Shown piece after piece: positions 1-8,887 of a DNA stretch of 64,000 bases. Position numbers and translations under genes: made by a program. Positions within the stretch are counted from its first letter, which is position 1; the number at the start of each line of letters is the position of its first letter. The notes beneath the pieces are model-generated. The model saw nothing but the letters and a program-made list of their open reading frames with translations, had not been told where the DNA came from and did no database searches. This stretch comes from Pelobacter propionicus DSM 2379 (GTDB taxonomy: Bacteria > Desulfobacterota > Desulfuromonadia > Geobacterales > Pseudopelobacteraceae): contig NC_008609.1 in assembly GCF_000015045.1 (NCBI RefSeq), positions 3,771,501 to 3,835,500 on the forward strand. The letters are read 5' to 3'.

Positions 1-97
1 CATGGGGGACGCAGGCCAGCAGGAAAGCGGCAAAGAAGGCAAAAACATAGGGGCGCATGCTTATGGTGCCGATGGCTATATTCAGGTAGTCGTTCAT
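1..97 (-). CDS. N-terminus of a membrane protein, probably carotenoid biosynthesis family (DUF422/CruF-like); partial
   Basis: Only the first 32 codons lie in the window; the gene runs off the left edge. Translation from the ATG at 97 begins MNDYLNIAIGTISMRPYVFA and continues into a hydrophobic stretch, so an N-terminal membrane segment is clear. The pattern of a short polar start, then a TI-x-MRPYVF motif and a transmembrane helix, resembles the DUF422 carotenoid-biosynthesis membrane proteins of Geobacter; that assignment rests on so few residues that it is only a suggestion. The start lies 6 bases after the stop of the upstream 613-residue gene, so the two are probably cotranscribed. Confidence 0.45.
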   Translation of the reverse strand, partial: MNDYLNIAIGTISMRPYVFAFFAAFLLACVPH

Positions 98-103
98 GGT
101 GTC

Positions 104-1945
104 TCAGCTTAAGCCCTTTCTGATCTGGTAGAGTTCCTCAAGATCCAGGCCATTTTTCTCGTAGTAGTCACGCTCCAGCTCCTCCACATAGAAGCGGTCC
201 AGGCCGGAGTTCTCCAGGAAGTCCTCCCGTAGCCCGACGTTGCATTCGGAGATAATGGTGGGGAGCAGGGTGTGCAGGTACATGGCCTCTTTCTTGATGG
301 TGAAGATGGTCTCGTTGAACAGGTGGTCGGGGATGTCGCCCTGGATCCGTTTCCTGGCCTTGAGTTCTTCGGTCACCTCCCGCCGCAGTGCCTGCTGGTC
401 GGCTTTGGTGGTGAAGCGGGAGTAGAAATTGCGGATGCGGTCGCGCACATGCTCCAGAAGCGCCAGGTAGATGCGCTCCTCCTGGTCGATATCCAGAAGC
501 CGCCTCGCCAGGGCCTCAATGGATGATGCGCTGGCCTCGATCTCCTCCAGCCCGTCCATCAGTGCCTGGACCTTGCGGCGGCCGAAGCGCCCCAGGTAGG
601 CGTTTCCGAACAGGTCACGGATGAACAGCTCCCTGAAGCAGTCCCGGCGCAGGTTGTCGAAGGCGGCCTTGTGTTCCACAAGGCCGCGCAGCATCTCGTC
701 GTTGATGCGCACGTTTTCCATGAAGGCCAGGTTGTTGATCAGGTTGGCGACACCGTCGAAGCGGTCCAGGTAGGTGATCACATAGGAAAAGCCGTCCAGC
801 AGGCCCGGGTCGGCGCCGTCGCGGATCTTCTCGTCGCACTCTTTGCTGGCGTCCAGCAGGAGCTGGTCGAAGGCGTGGTCGCGCTTCTCCATGGCGCTCT
901 TCTTGGCCTTTATCAGCCTGAACATGTCTTCCCGGTCGATGCGGCTCTCGATCATCTTCTCCCGCAGGAAGATGCCCTGCAGTATCTGGCGGGTGGTGGC
1001 CAGATAGTCGCTCTCCTCCACGCTTGTCAGGTTGCGGCCGTTTTTGAGCATCTCGTCAAGGGTATAGAAAAGCGCTCCGGGGAGCTTGTTGCGCACCGAG
1101 AGGGTCTTCAGGCGGGTTAGGCGCGCGTTGTCCAGGCTGCCGATCTCCCCCCTGGCATTGCAGGCCAAAAGGATGCTGCGGTACTCGTCCACGATGCGCC
1201 TGTTGGCCGGATGGCGGTACATGACGTCGATGCGGATGCGCTCCTGCTGGTAGCGGTCGATGCGATGCCGTGCCGCCAGGGTCACCAGGCGGCTGTAGTC
1301 GTCGTCGGAGATCTTTTTGCTCTGGAAGTAGAGTCGGCGGAACAGGTCGCGGTACTCGCGATGACCGCGGTTGACCAGCTTGATGATGAACAGCTGGGCC
1401 GCCTCGTCCTTGAGCAGCGGAAAGATCTCCGTTACCAGGGCGTCGTCGCGCTCCTCGCCCACCGTCTCGGAGCGCTTGAGCACCTTGCCCACCAGCCTGA
1501 CCAGCTCCTCCTGCTGTTCCTTCAGGGGGAGGGAGAGCCGGCCGGAGTGGACGAAGAAGAAGTAGTTGCAGACCGCGTTGCCGTCCAGGAAGATAGCGTC
1601 GTAGCTCTGGCTCCCCGAGGTGAGGTCGCTGAAGCGGACCACGGTGCTGGCGTCGTCCGCTTTAGCGCCGTACATGACCAGGCGGTTGATGATCTCCGGC
1701 TTGGTGAGGTCCGAGGTGGGCTGGTCCACGCCGAACATGTACTCGCAGAAGTAGCCGCCGTTGCCCAGATACCCGATCCCCTGGGACGTGATGGTGAACT
1801 CGTTGCCCGGCGAGAAGATGCGCAGCCGCTCCTCCTCCTGGACGATATTGAAGAAGTAGCGCTGGTACGCCTCGGTCCCCACCACCATGGCGTAGTACTC
1901 GATCCCGTCGGCTGCCTGTCCGTGAAGTCTGATGTCCTTGTGCAT
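104..1945 (-). CDS. Conserved protein of unknown function, 613 aa (possibly TIGR04442 family)
   Basis: A full-length soluble protein with no signal peptide, no clear transmembrane segment and no catalytic motif I can name. It is rich in charged, helical sequence, especially in its C-terminal two thirds. Its length and Geobacterales context fit the uncharacterised family labelled TIGR04442, but this is memory of a family and not a motif match. The ATG at 1945 is preceded by a GGGGGA ribosome binding site, which lies next to and partly inside a CCCCGG-ACT-CCGGGG hairpin. It sits between a hydrolase gene upstream (2002-2769) and a membrane protein gene downstream, all on the minus strand, and probably forms an operon with them. 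The function is unknown. Confidence 0.75.
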   Translation of the reverse strand: MHKDIRLHGQAADGIEYYAMVVGTEAYQRYFFNIVQEEERLRIFSPGNEFTITSQGIGYLGNGGYFCEYMFGVDQPTSDLTKPEIINRLVMYGAKADDASTVVRFSDLTSGSQSYDAIFLDGNAVCNYFFFVHSGRLSLPLKEQQEELVRLVGKVLKRSETVGEERDDALVTEIFPLLKDEAAQLFIIKLVNRGHREYRDLFRRLYFQSKKISDDDYSRLVTLAARHRIDRYQQERIRIDVMYRHPANRRIVDEYRSILLACNARGEIGSLDNARLTRLKTLSVRNKLPGALFYTLDEMLKNGRNLTSVEESDYLATTRQILQGIFLREKMIESRIDREDMFRLIKAKKSAMEKRDHAFDQLLLDASKECDEKIRDGADPGLLDGFSYVITYLDRFDGVANLINNLAFMENVRINDEMLRGLVEHKAAFDNLRRDCFRELFIRDLFGNAYLGRFGRRKVQALMDGLEEIEASASSIEALARRLLDIDQEERIYLALLEHVRDRIRNFYSRFTTKADQQALRREVTEELKARKRIQGDIPDHLFNETIFTIKKEAMYLHTLLPTIISECNVGLREDFLENSGLDRFYVEELERDYYEKNGLDLEELYQIRKGLS

Positions 1946-1955
1946 AGGTTTGATC

Positions 1956-1970
1956 CCCCGGAGTCCGGGG
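1956..1970 (-). promoter_or_regulatory. Hairpin next to the ribosome binding site of the 613-aa gene
   Basis: On the minus strand the leader reads CCCCGG, ACT, CCGGGG, GATC, eleven bases before the ATG at 1945. The G-rich 3' arm is part of the only Shine-Dalgarno-like sequence, so folding would partly hide it. A translational control role is inference. Confidence 0.35.
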
Positions 1971-2001
1971 AGGGGCGGCGCCGAGCCTCCTGCCGGGCGG
2001 C

Positions 2002-2769
2002 TCAGTCCGTATCCTCCAGTTCAAGCTCCATGCCGTCGTAGGCGAATTCGAATCCGGACGGCAGCCTCACGCCATCGCTGTAGAGGACGTCGTGGGACAG
2101 GTGGGTCAGGATGGTGCGTCCCGGCCGCAGCCGGCTCACGGCCGCTATCGCCGTTTCGATGTTGAAGTGGGACGGGTGCGGGTTCCAACGCAGACCGTCG
2201 ATGACCAGGATCTCCAGTCCCCACAGCAGCGGCAGGGACGACTGGGGGATCTCGTTGCAGTCGGTCAGGTAGGCGAAGTTCCCGATGCGGTACCCCAGGG
2301 CCGAGATGGCGCCATGGGTAAGCGGCACCGGGATCACGGTCAGGCCGAACAGCTCGAAGGGGGCGGAGATGTTGTGAGCTTTCAGCAGCGGCGTGTAGCT
2401 CGAACCCTCGTGTTCCCTGAAGATATAGGAGAATCCGTTCATCAGGGTGGCAAAGGTGGCTGCCGACGCGAAGCAGGGGACAACCCGCTTGTGGAGAAAG
2501 TGGAAGCCGCGCAGGTCGTCGATGCCGTTGACATGATCCGCATGGGGATGGGTGAAGAGCACGGCATCGATATGCCTGACCTTCTCGCGCAGTGCCTGGT
2601 GACGCAGGTCGGTGGCGGTGTCCACCAGGATGTTCTTCCCTCCGTGGCGGATGAGCAGCGACGCCCTGGTGCGCACGTCGCGCGGGTCATCCGAGGAGCA
2701 GACCGCGCAACCGCATCCAACCATGGGCACCCCGGTGGAGGTCCCGCTGCCGAGTATAATACACTTCAT
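2002..2769 (-). CDS. MBL-fold metallo-hydrolase, PhnP-like
   Basis: A 255-residue cytoplasmic metallo-beta-lactamase-fold enzyme. The dinuclear metal motif HxHxDH is present as THPHADH (His74, His76, Asp78, His79), and the N-terminus carries the GSGTSTGVP loop and a Cys-x-Cys-x2-Cys cluster (residues 19-24) typical of PhnP-type phosphodiesterases. The family hydrolyses cyclic phosphate diesters or related phosphoesters; without other phn genes nearby the substrate cannot be named. Further conserved histidines occur in the PLTHG and ILTHLSHD segments. I start at the ATG at 2769, with AAGGA eight bases upstream; an in-frame TTG sits directly before it at 2772. It is the first gene of the minus-strand group and diverges from dapF. 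Confidence 0.85.
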   Translation of the reverse strand: MKCIILGSGTSTGVPMVGCGCAVCSSDDPRDVRTRASLLIRHGGKNILVDTATDLRHQALREKVRHIDAVLFTHPHADHVNGIDDLRGFHFLHKRVVPCFASAATFATLMNGFSYIFREHEGSSYTPLLKAHNISAPFELFGLTVIPVPLTHGAISALGYRIGNFAYLTDCNEIPQSSLPLLWGLEILVIDGLRWNPHPSHFNIETAIAAVSRLRPGRTILTHLSHDVLYSDGVRLPSGFEFAYDGMELELEDTD

Positions 2770-2871
2770 CAACTGTGTCCTTCTCTGGAATTTGTCGTGA
2801 AACTATCAGAATTGACCTCCCCAGGCAAGGCCGTTTTCCCCGGCTGAAAAGGGCTGATGGAGCGGCGGGCT

Positions 2872-2885
2872 CCAGAACGTTCTGG
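2872..2885. promoter_or_regulatory. Perfect 14-bp palindrome in the MBL hydrolase/dapF divergent region
   Basis: CCAGAACGTTCTGG is a perfect palindrome about 100 bp upstream of the MBL hydrolase start and 185 bp upstream of dapF. It could be an operator or a chance repeat. The rest of the 297-bp gap (2773-3069) holds only the candidate dapF promoter. Confidence 0.3.
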
Positions 2886-3000
2886 CCCGGGTTCGCATCC
2901 GCTCGCCTGCCCGCGGGGCCGCGGGGGGAGCAAAGGGTATGGGTTCACAACAGCCCGTCGACATTGGGTTTGCGGCGTCTGCACGACACATCAAATATGC

Positions 3001-3029
3001 TTGTTGCGCTGGCGCGGATTTGCTATGGT
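3001..3029 (+). promoter_or_regulatory. Candidate sigma-70 promoter of dapF
   Basis: TTGTTG, a 17-bp spacer and TATGGT match the -35/-10 layout reasonably well. The expected start near 3036 lies 34 bases before the dapF ATG. The -10 box is not a strong match, so this is a candidate only. Confidence 0.4.
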
Positions 3030-3069
3030 AGCGCATCATGGCACAGATATGCAAAGGGGAAGACAATTC

Positions 3070-3906
3070 ATGAAATTCACGAAAATGCAGGGCGCTGGAA
3101 ATGATTACGTCTATGTGAACTGTTTTGAGGAGACGGTTGCCGATCCGCGCCAGGTTGCCATACAGGTTTCCAACCGCAACTTCGGCATCGGGTCGGACGG
3201 CCTGATCCTGATCATGCCCTCCACAACTGCCGATGTCCGCATGAGGATGTTCAATTCCGACGGCTCCGAATCGGAGATGTGCGGCAACGGCATCCGCTGC
3301 GTGGCAAAATACGCCTTTGATCACGGCATCGTATCCAAGAAGGAGATCACCGCCGAAACCGGGGCCGGCATCCTGGCCCTGCGCCTGATAGCGGGCAGTG
3401 ACGGAAAGATCGCAAAGGTGCGGGTCAACATGGGACCTCCCCGCCTGGCCAGGAGCGAGATCCCCATGCGGGGCGATGCGGCTCCCCAGGTGGTGGGCGA
3501 ACAGCTGACCATACTGGACCGCACCTTCAACATCACCTGCGCCTCCATGGGCAATCCGCACTGCGTGATCTTCGTGGATGACGTGGCCGGCTTCCCGGTC
3601 TCCACCTATGGCCCGCTGATCGAGAACCACGAACTGTTCCCCAACCGCACCAACGTGGAGTTCGTCCAGATTATCTCCCGCACCGAGGTGCGTCAGCGCA
3701 CCTGGGAGAGGGGCGCGGGCGAGACCCTGGCCTGCGGCACCGGTTCCAGCGCCGTCACGGCGGCCTGCGTACTGAACGGCTTGACGGAAAAGCGCATACT
3801 CAACCACCTCTCGGGCGGCGACCTGGAGATGGAATGGGCCGAGGACGGCAACATCTACATGACCGGCCCGGCGGTGGAGGTGTTTTCCGGAGAGATCATG
3901 CTGTAG
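3070..3906 (+). CDS. dapF: Diaminopimelate epimerase
   Basis: This 278-residue cytoplasmic enzyme interconverts LL- and meso-diaminopimelate, the last step before lysine and peptidoglycan precursor synthesis in the DAP pathway. It is cofactor-independent and uses two cysteines as acid and base. Both are visible: Cys71 in SEMCGNGIRC and Cys222 in LACGTGSSA. The N-terminal FTKMQGAGNDYV block and the MGNPHCVIF segment near residue 160 are also family hallmarks, and the length is normal. The reading frame is open further upstream, but MKFTKMQG is the usual start and has AAGGGGA at the right distance. It appears monocistronic, with glgP starting 183 bp later. Confidence 0.97.
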   Translation: MKFTKMQGAGNDYVYVNCFEETVADPRQVAIQVSNRNFGIGSDGLILIMPSTTADVRMRMFNSDGSESEMCGNGIRCVAKYAFDHGIVSKKEITAETGAGILALRLIAGSDGKIAKVRVNMGPPRLARSEIPMRGDAAPQVVGEQLTILDRTFNITCASMGNPHCVIFVDDVAGFPVSTYGPLIENHELFPNRTNVEFVQIISRTEVRQRTWERGAGETLACGTGSSAVTAACVLNGLTEKRILNHLSGGDLEMEWAEDGNIYMTGPAVEVFSGEIML

Positions 3907-4089
3907 CCCCCCGTTCCAACAGGTGGCGTGTTCCTGAAATCGTGACGCGACGCGGGACGCTTCGGGGAATACCCATCACCATCCGTTGCCTGACGTGGCT
4001 CTCCCGTGGTTAGCCCGCTTCCGGTAGAGGAACAAGATCCGGCCAGCTCCATGACGCTGTCCCAATCGTGGCATATCAGGAGTATTCTC
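3907..4089 (+). other. dapF-glgP intergenic stretch, nothing recognised
   Basis: These 183 bp hold no convincing terminator or promoter. The glgP frame is open back to 4006, but the sequence upstream of 4090 does not look like the family N-terminus. Confidence 0.5.
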
Positions 4090-6654
4090 ATGGATTTCAG
4101 CAAGATGCTGCACACCTTTTCCGTGGTCCCCTCCCTGTCCGGCGACCTTTCTCCGCTCCAGCGCATCGCCTACAACCTGTGGTGGTGCTGGGAACCGGAC
4201 GCCATCAACCTGTTCCGCCGCATGGATGCCGACCTGTGGCAGGCCACCCGCCACAACCCGGTGGAGATGCTGGGAATTCTGCAGCAGACCACCCTGGAAA
4301 CGCTGCAGAGCGACGAGGGCTTCATGGCCCACCTGAAGATGGTGGACGAGAAGCTGGACGACTATCTCCAGGAAAAGACCTGGTTCCAGAAGAACGCAGA
4401 CGGCCATTCCACCATGAAGGTCGCCTATTTTTCCATGGAATACGGGCTGCACGAATCGATTCCGATCTACTCCGGCGGCCTGGGCATCCTGGCCGGCGAT
4501 CACCTCAAGTCTGCCAGCGATCTGGGGATCCCGCTGGTGGGGGTGGGACTGCTCTACCGCCAGGGGTATTTCCGCCAATACCTGAACAACGAGGGGTGGC
4601 AGCAGGAGTACTACCCGGAGAACGACTTCTACAACCTGCCCCTGGTGCTGGAGCGGGACGACAGCGGGACTCCCCATACCATCGAACTGGAGTTCGGCCC
4701 CCGGAAATTTCTGGCCCGCATCTGGCGGGTGCAGGTCGGCCGGGTGCCGCTCTATCTGCTGGACACGAACCTGGAGGAGAACAGCCCTGAAGACCGGCTG
4801 ATCACGGCCAAGCTCTACTTCGGCGACCAGGAGATGCGCATGCTGCAGGAGATCCTGCTGGGGATCGGCGGCATCCGTGCCCTGCGGACCATGGGCATTC
4901 TTCCCAATATCTGCCATATGAACGAAGGACACGCCGCTTTTCTGGCTCTGGAGCGTATCCGCCTGCTGATGGAGCGGCGCGACGTGGACTTCAGCGAGGC
5001 CCGCGAGATCGTCCGCGCCGGAAACGTGTTCACCACCCATACCCCGGTGGAAGCGGGCATCGATCACTTCCCGGAGTCGCTGCTGGAGAAGTACTTCGGC
5101 CGCTACTACCACTCCCTCGGCCTGAGCAGCAACGAATTCTTCGGCCTGGGGCGCCAGAACCCCAAAAACCACCAGGAGAGCTTCTGCATGGCGGTCCTGG
5201 CGCTGAAGCTGGCCAGCCACGCCAACGGCGTCAGCCAGTTGCACGGCGAGGTGTCGCGCAAGATGTGGCGCAACATCTGGCCGGAACTGCCCGATGAGCA
5301 GCTGCCGCTAACCTACGTTACCAACGGCGTCCATACCCGCACCTGGATGTCCTACCAGATGAGCAGCCTGCTGGTGCGCTACCTGGGAAACCGCTGGAGG
5401 GACGACCCGGCCGATCACGGCGCCTGGCGACGGATCGCCAGGATTCCCGACGCGGAGCTGTGGCGGACCCAGCAGAGCTGCCGTGAAAAGTTGGTGGATT
5501 TTGCCCGCAAACGCCTGAAACAGCAGCTGGTCAAGGTGGGGGCCACCCTGAAGGAGATCTCCATTGCCGAAGAGGTTCTGGACCCGGAGGTGCTGACCAT
5601 CGGTTTTGCCCGGCGCTTCGCCACCTACAAGCGGGGCACGCTGCTCCTGCGCGACCTGGACCGCCTGGCCCGCATCCTGAACAACCCGGAGATGCCGGTG
5701 CAGATCATCTTTGCCGGCAAGGCCCATCCCCAGGACCATGAGGGGAAGGAGCTGATCCGCCAGATCGTGCAGGTCTCCCACCAGGAACGCTTCCGCCACC
5801 GCATCGTGTTCATCGAGGACTACGACATGGAGGTGGCCCGCCACCTGGTTCAGGGTGTGGATGTCTGGCTCAACACCCCATTGCGCCCCATGGAGGCCAG
5901 CGGCACCAGCGGCATGAAGGTGGCCTTTAACGGCGGCCTGAACATGAGCGTGCTGGACGGCTGGTGGTGTGAGGGATACCAGCGCAACAACGGCTGGGCA
6001 ATCGGCAAGGGCGAGGTATACGAGGATACGGAGTACCAGAACCAGGTGGAGGGACGCGCCGTCTATGACCTGCTGGAAAAGGAGGTCGTGCCGCACTTCT
6101 ATGAGCGGGGGAGCGACGGCATACCCCGTGCCTGGGTCGGCACCATGAAGGCATCCCTGCAGAGCCTCTGTCCGGTATTCTCCACCGAGCGCATGGTACA
6201 GGAGTACACCACGACCACCTACATCCCTTCCTATGCGCAGTGGAACAGACTGGTGGCGGACGATCTGGCCCTGGCCCTGGACTTGGCCCGCTGGAAGGAG
6301 CGCATCTTCAAGGCCTGGCCCCAGGTACGCATCGAGCATGCCGAGGCACAGGTTTCCGAGGCGGTGGCGGTGGGGAGCAGCATTCCCATCGGCGCCAGGG
6401 TGGCCCTGGGCGAACTGGAGTTGGACGAGGTGGCCGTGGAGGGGTACTTCGGCGTGCTGGATTCCACCGGCGTCATCCAGGGGGGGGAGAGCGTCACCCT
6501 TGAACATGTCAGTGCCCTGGGCAATGCCGTGCACCAGTTCGCCGGCCGGATAGAGTGCCGCTTCTGCGGGCGCCACGGCTTCATGCTGCGCGTCATGCCG
6601 CGCCACAAACTGCTGGGCCCTATCTATGAACCCGGCTATCTGCTCTGGGGATAG
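4090..6654 (+). CDS. glgP: Alpha-glucan (glycogen/maltodextrin) phosphorylase
   Basis: An 854-residue GT35 phosphorylase that releases glucose-1-phosphate from the ends of alpha-1,4-glucans with pyridoxal phosphate as cofactor. It is of the Thermotoga-like bacterial type with an N-terminal DUF3417 region (about residues 10-120, containing NLWWCWEPDA). The catalytic core shows AYFSMEYGLHESIPIYSGG, the FARRFATYKR block, and EASGTSGMK, whose lysine is expected to hold the cofactor. MDFSKMLHTF at 4090 is preceded by AGGAG at good spacing, and the in-frame sequence before it looks non-coding. With the sugar phosphomutase gene at 9355 it suggests glycogen use, though a FliK-like gene pair separates them. 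A G8 run lies at 6480-6487. Confidence 0.95.
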   Translation: MDFSKMLHTFSVVPSLSGDLSPLQRIAYNLWWCWEPDAINLFRRMDADLWQATRHNPVEMLGILQQTTLETLQSDEGFMAHLKMVDEKLDDYLQEKTWFQKNADGHSTMKVAYFSMEYGLHESIPIYSGGLGILAGDHLKSASDLGIPLVGVGLLYRQGYFRQYLNNEGWQQEYYPENDFYNLPLVLERDDSGTPHTIELEFGPRKFLARIWRVQVGRVPLYLLDTNLEENSPEDRLITAKLYFGDQEMRMLQEILLGIGGIRALRTMGILPNICHMNEGHAAFLALERIRLLMERRDVDFSEAREIVRAGNVFTTHTPVEAGIDHFPESLLEKYFGRYYHSLGLSSNEFFGLGRQNPKNHQESFCMAVLALKLASHANGVSQLHGEVSRKMWRNIWPELPDEQLPLTYVTNGVHTRTWMSYQMSSLLVRYLGNRWRDDPADHGAWRRIARIPDAELWRTQQSCREKLVDFARKRLKQQLVKVGATLKEISIAEEVLDPEVLTIGFARRFATYKRGTLLLRDLDRLARILNNPEMPVQIIFAGKAHPQDHEGKELIRQIVQVSHQERFRHRIVFIEDYDMEVARHLVQGVDVWLNTPLRPMEASGTSGMKVAFNGGLNMSVLDGWWCEGYQRNNGWAIGKGEVYEDTEYQNQVEGRAVYDLLEKEVVPHFYERGSDGIPRAWVGTMKASLQSLCPVFSTERMVQEYTTTTYIPSYAQWNRLVADDLALALDLARWKERIFKAWPQVRIEHAEAQVSEAVAVGSSIPIGARVALGELELDEVAVEGYFGVLDSTGVIQGGESVTLEHVSALGNAVHQFAGRIECRFCGRHGFMLRVMPRHKLLGPIYEPGYLLWG

Positions 6655-6694
6655 ACTTCAGATGCTTTGCACCATCAGGGCGCGGTAGTCAGTC

Positions 6695-8887
6695 ATGGCC
6701 ATAGGCTCGGACATTCAGCAGCAGGTTTTCGATCTTCTCTCCAAGGCATCGAATTTCTCCTTTGTCAGCGCCGACCGGGACACGGCGGGAATCATCGGCC
6801 TGACTCCCGGTCAGAGGGTGACGGCCCAGGTACTGACAACACTCCCCGACAGCCGGGTGCAGGTGCGGCTCGGTTCGGAGACACTGAACCTCAACCTGCC
6901 CATGCCGGTGCGATCGGGGCAGAACCTGGAGCTGACCTTCGTCTCCTCCGAACCGCGCTCGACCTTTGCCATTGCCCGCCAGGGTGGAACAACGCCCCCC
7001 ATCACCCTTTCCGATGCCTCCCGGCTGCTGGGACTCCTGGCACACAGCGAACAGATCAATGATCCCCGGCTGCGCTCATCCCTGCAGAGCATCAGCGGGC
7101 TGCTGCGAAGTTCAGCGGGGGAATCGGGGGTTCTGGCCAACCTGATGGACGAAGCGCTGACCTATGGAACCGCCCGCGGAGGAGAAACGGCCCTGCCGCG
7201 AACGGCCGCCGGCTCCTTCCCCGTTAGCGGCGGGGAGACGGCAACAGCCCAGGCCCGCCTGACCGCCTTCGAATCCGGCGCCTCCCAGATCCTGCTGCAG
7301 ATAGCCCGCAATTCCCGTTTCACCCTGGTGGAGGCGATCAATTCTCCGGTGGTTCCCCTCTCGCTCCTTCCCGGCCAGGAGGTGGATGCCGCGGTGCAGG
7401 GTACGCTCCCCGGCGGACGGGCATTTGTCACGGTGGCAGGCACGACCCTGGAGCTGGTGCTGCCGCGCACGGTACAGCAGGGTGAGATTCTGCGGCTGAC
7501 CTTTATCTCCTCCGACCCCAAGCCGACCTTCGCCATGGCACGCCCTACCCCGGAGGGCGCCCAGGGGGGCCTGAGCAATGCCGGACGCTGGCTGAGTAGC
7601 CTGGAGCACAGCCAGGGGGGGATATCGGTCCAGCAGAGCCACGTGCTGGACCGGCTCGCATCGGTACTGAGAAGTCTTCCAGCCGACTCGCCTGCTTTCA
7701 CGGCGATCCTGGACGAGGCCATTACCTACCAGACGGTCATGGAGGGGGGACGACAGCATGGCGCGGAGAGCGCTGTCTCGCTCATGGCACGGCAAGCAAC
7801 GCAGCAGCAAGGCAATGGCATCGTACTCAGCGATGACATGGCCAGACTGCTCCAGGCCTTGATCAGGGGGAACCGGCTGGCCCTGGTGGAGGCGCTCAAC
7901 CAGCAGACCCAGGGAGTTTTTTTCTCCGCCGGACAGCAGTTGAAAGGCGAGGTACTGGCGTCCTTGGGTGGTGGGCACTTCACGGTACTGGTTGCCGGCC
8001 AGATGCTGGAATTCACCATGCCCAGGGGGACGCGCCTTGGTGACCGGGTCAGCCTCTTCTACATCGCGGGCAATGCCCGGCCGACCTTTCTGATGACCCG
8101 CTTCGGAAGGCCGGGGGACTCGAGGGTCAGCGAAACCGGCCGCTGGCTGAGCGGTTTTCTCGGTTCTACCGCGGAAAGCGCGCCGGCACAGGAGACTTTG
8201 GGCATTCTGCGGATTCTGCTCTCCGGACCACCAACGGACGGCGCGCACGTAGGAAGCATGCTCCAGCAGGGGTTGCGGGAGAGTGGCCTGTTCTACGAGT
8301 CGCATCTGGCACGCTGGTTCGGCGGCGAGTACCAGCTGGAGGATCTGCTCAGGGAGCCCCAGGGTCGCCTGTCCCGGCTGAACCAGTCACTACCGGACAC
8401 GCCGCCGCTGGATCACCAGGGCGAGGGGACGCCGCAGCCGGCGTTGAAAGATGCCACGCTGGAGGCCATGGAAGCTGCCTTCCAAAAGGCCGGCCGGGTC
8501 TTGGGCCATGAAGATGTGGCTGACCAGAGCACTCTGCCGCTGCTGCGGCAGCAGCTGGAATCGCTGCAATCGGGACAGATCATCTTTCGAGGACAACTCT
8601 TTGAGGGACAGCCGCTGGAGTGGGCGGTGGGCGAGCGCGAGGCCCGAAGGAACAGGGAAGGGGGCCAGGAGCGAACCTGGGATACGACGTTACGGGTTGA
8701 CCTGCCCCGGCTGGGAGCCGTTGCGGCCAGGCTGACGCTGGACGGCAATCGGGTGGCAATCGAATTACGTGCCGGAGAGTCCGGAGCAGTGGAACTGCTG
8801 GGAAGAGAACGCGGGAAGCTGGTGGAGCAGTTGCAGGCCGCCGGCCTGGAACCTGCTGAAATCGGTGTGCTTCATGACGAATCCTGA
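6695..8887 (+). CDS. FliK-like protein with three internal repeats (hook-length-control type C-terminus)
   Basis: A 730-residue protein. Its C-terminal part (about 620-725) resembles the C-terminal domain of flagellar hook-length control proteins. The N-terminal two thirds contain three copies of a roughly 60-residue beta-rich unit, starting near residues 36, 220 and 410. Each has a PGQxVxAxV-like opening and ends in an xFIxSxPxPTFxMxR-like segment, and helical linkers of about 120 residues follow. Its last 14 bases overlap the next gene, which encodes an FlhB C-terminal-like protein, so the two are translationally coupled. FliK and FlhB-tail proteins work together in export switching, and a similar pair (ylqG/ylqH) exists in Bacillus. 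It is 6.4 kb from the main flagellar locus, whose own fliK is at 22402. The start ATG has only a weak ribosome binding site. Confidence 0.7.
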   Translation: MAIGSDIQQQVFDLLSKASNFSFVSADRDTAGIIGLTPGQRVTAQVLTTLPDSRVQVRLGSETLNLNLPMPVRSGQNLELTFVSSEPRSTFAIARQGGTTPPITLSDASRLLGLLAHSEQINDPRLRSSLQSISGLLRSSAGESGVLANLMDEALTYGTARGGETALPRTAAGSFPVSGGETATAQARLTAFESGASQILLQIARNSRFTLVEAINSPVVPLSLLPGQEVDAAVQGTLPGGRAFVTVAGTTLELVLPRTVQQGEILRLTFISSDPKPTFAMARPTPEGAQGGLSNAGRWLSSLEHSQGGISVQQSHVLDRLASVLRSLPADSPAFTAILDEAITYQTVMEGGRQHGAESAVSLMARQATQQQGNGIVLSDDMARLLQALIRGNRLALVEALNQQTQGVFFSAGQQLKGEVLASLGGGHFTVLVAGQMLEFTMPRGTRLGDRVSLFYIAGNARPTFLMTRFGRPGDSRVSETGRWLSGFLGSTAESAPAQETLGILRILLSGPPTDGAHVGSMLQQGLRESGLFYESHLARWFGGEYQLEDLLREPQGRLSRLNQSLPDTPPLDHQGEGTPQPALKDATLEAMEAAFQKAGRVLGHEDVADQSTLPLLRQQLESLQSGQIIFRGQLFEGQPLEWAVGEREARRNREGGQERTWDTTLRVDLPRLGAVAARLTLDGNRVAIELRAGESGAVELLGRERGKLVEQLQAAGLEPAEIGVLHDES

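Noticed and set aside
1211-2041. 276-codon open frame on the plus strand opposite the 613-aa gene
   Set aside because: It is antisense to a full-length gene, has biased Val/Ala/Leu/Gln-rich shadow composition and no ribosome binding site.
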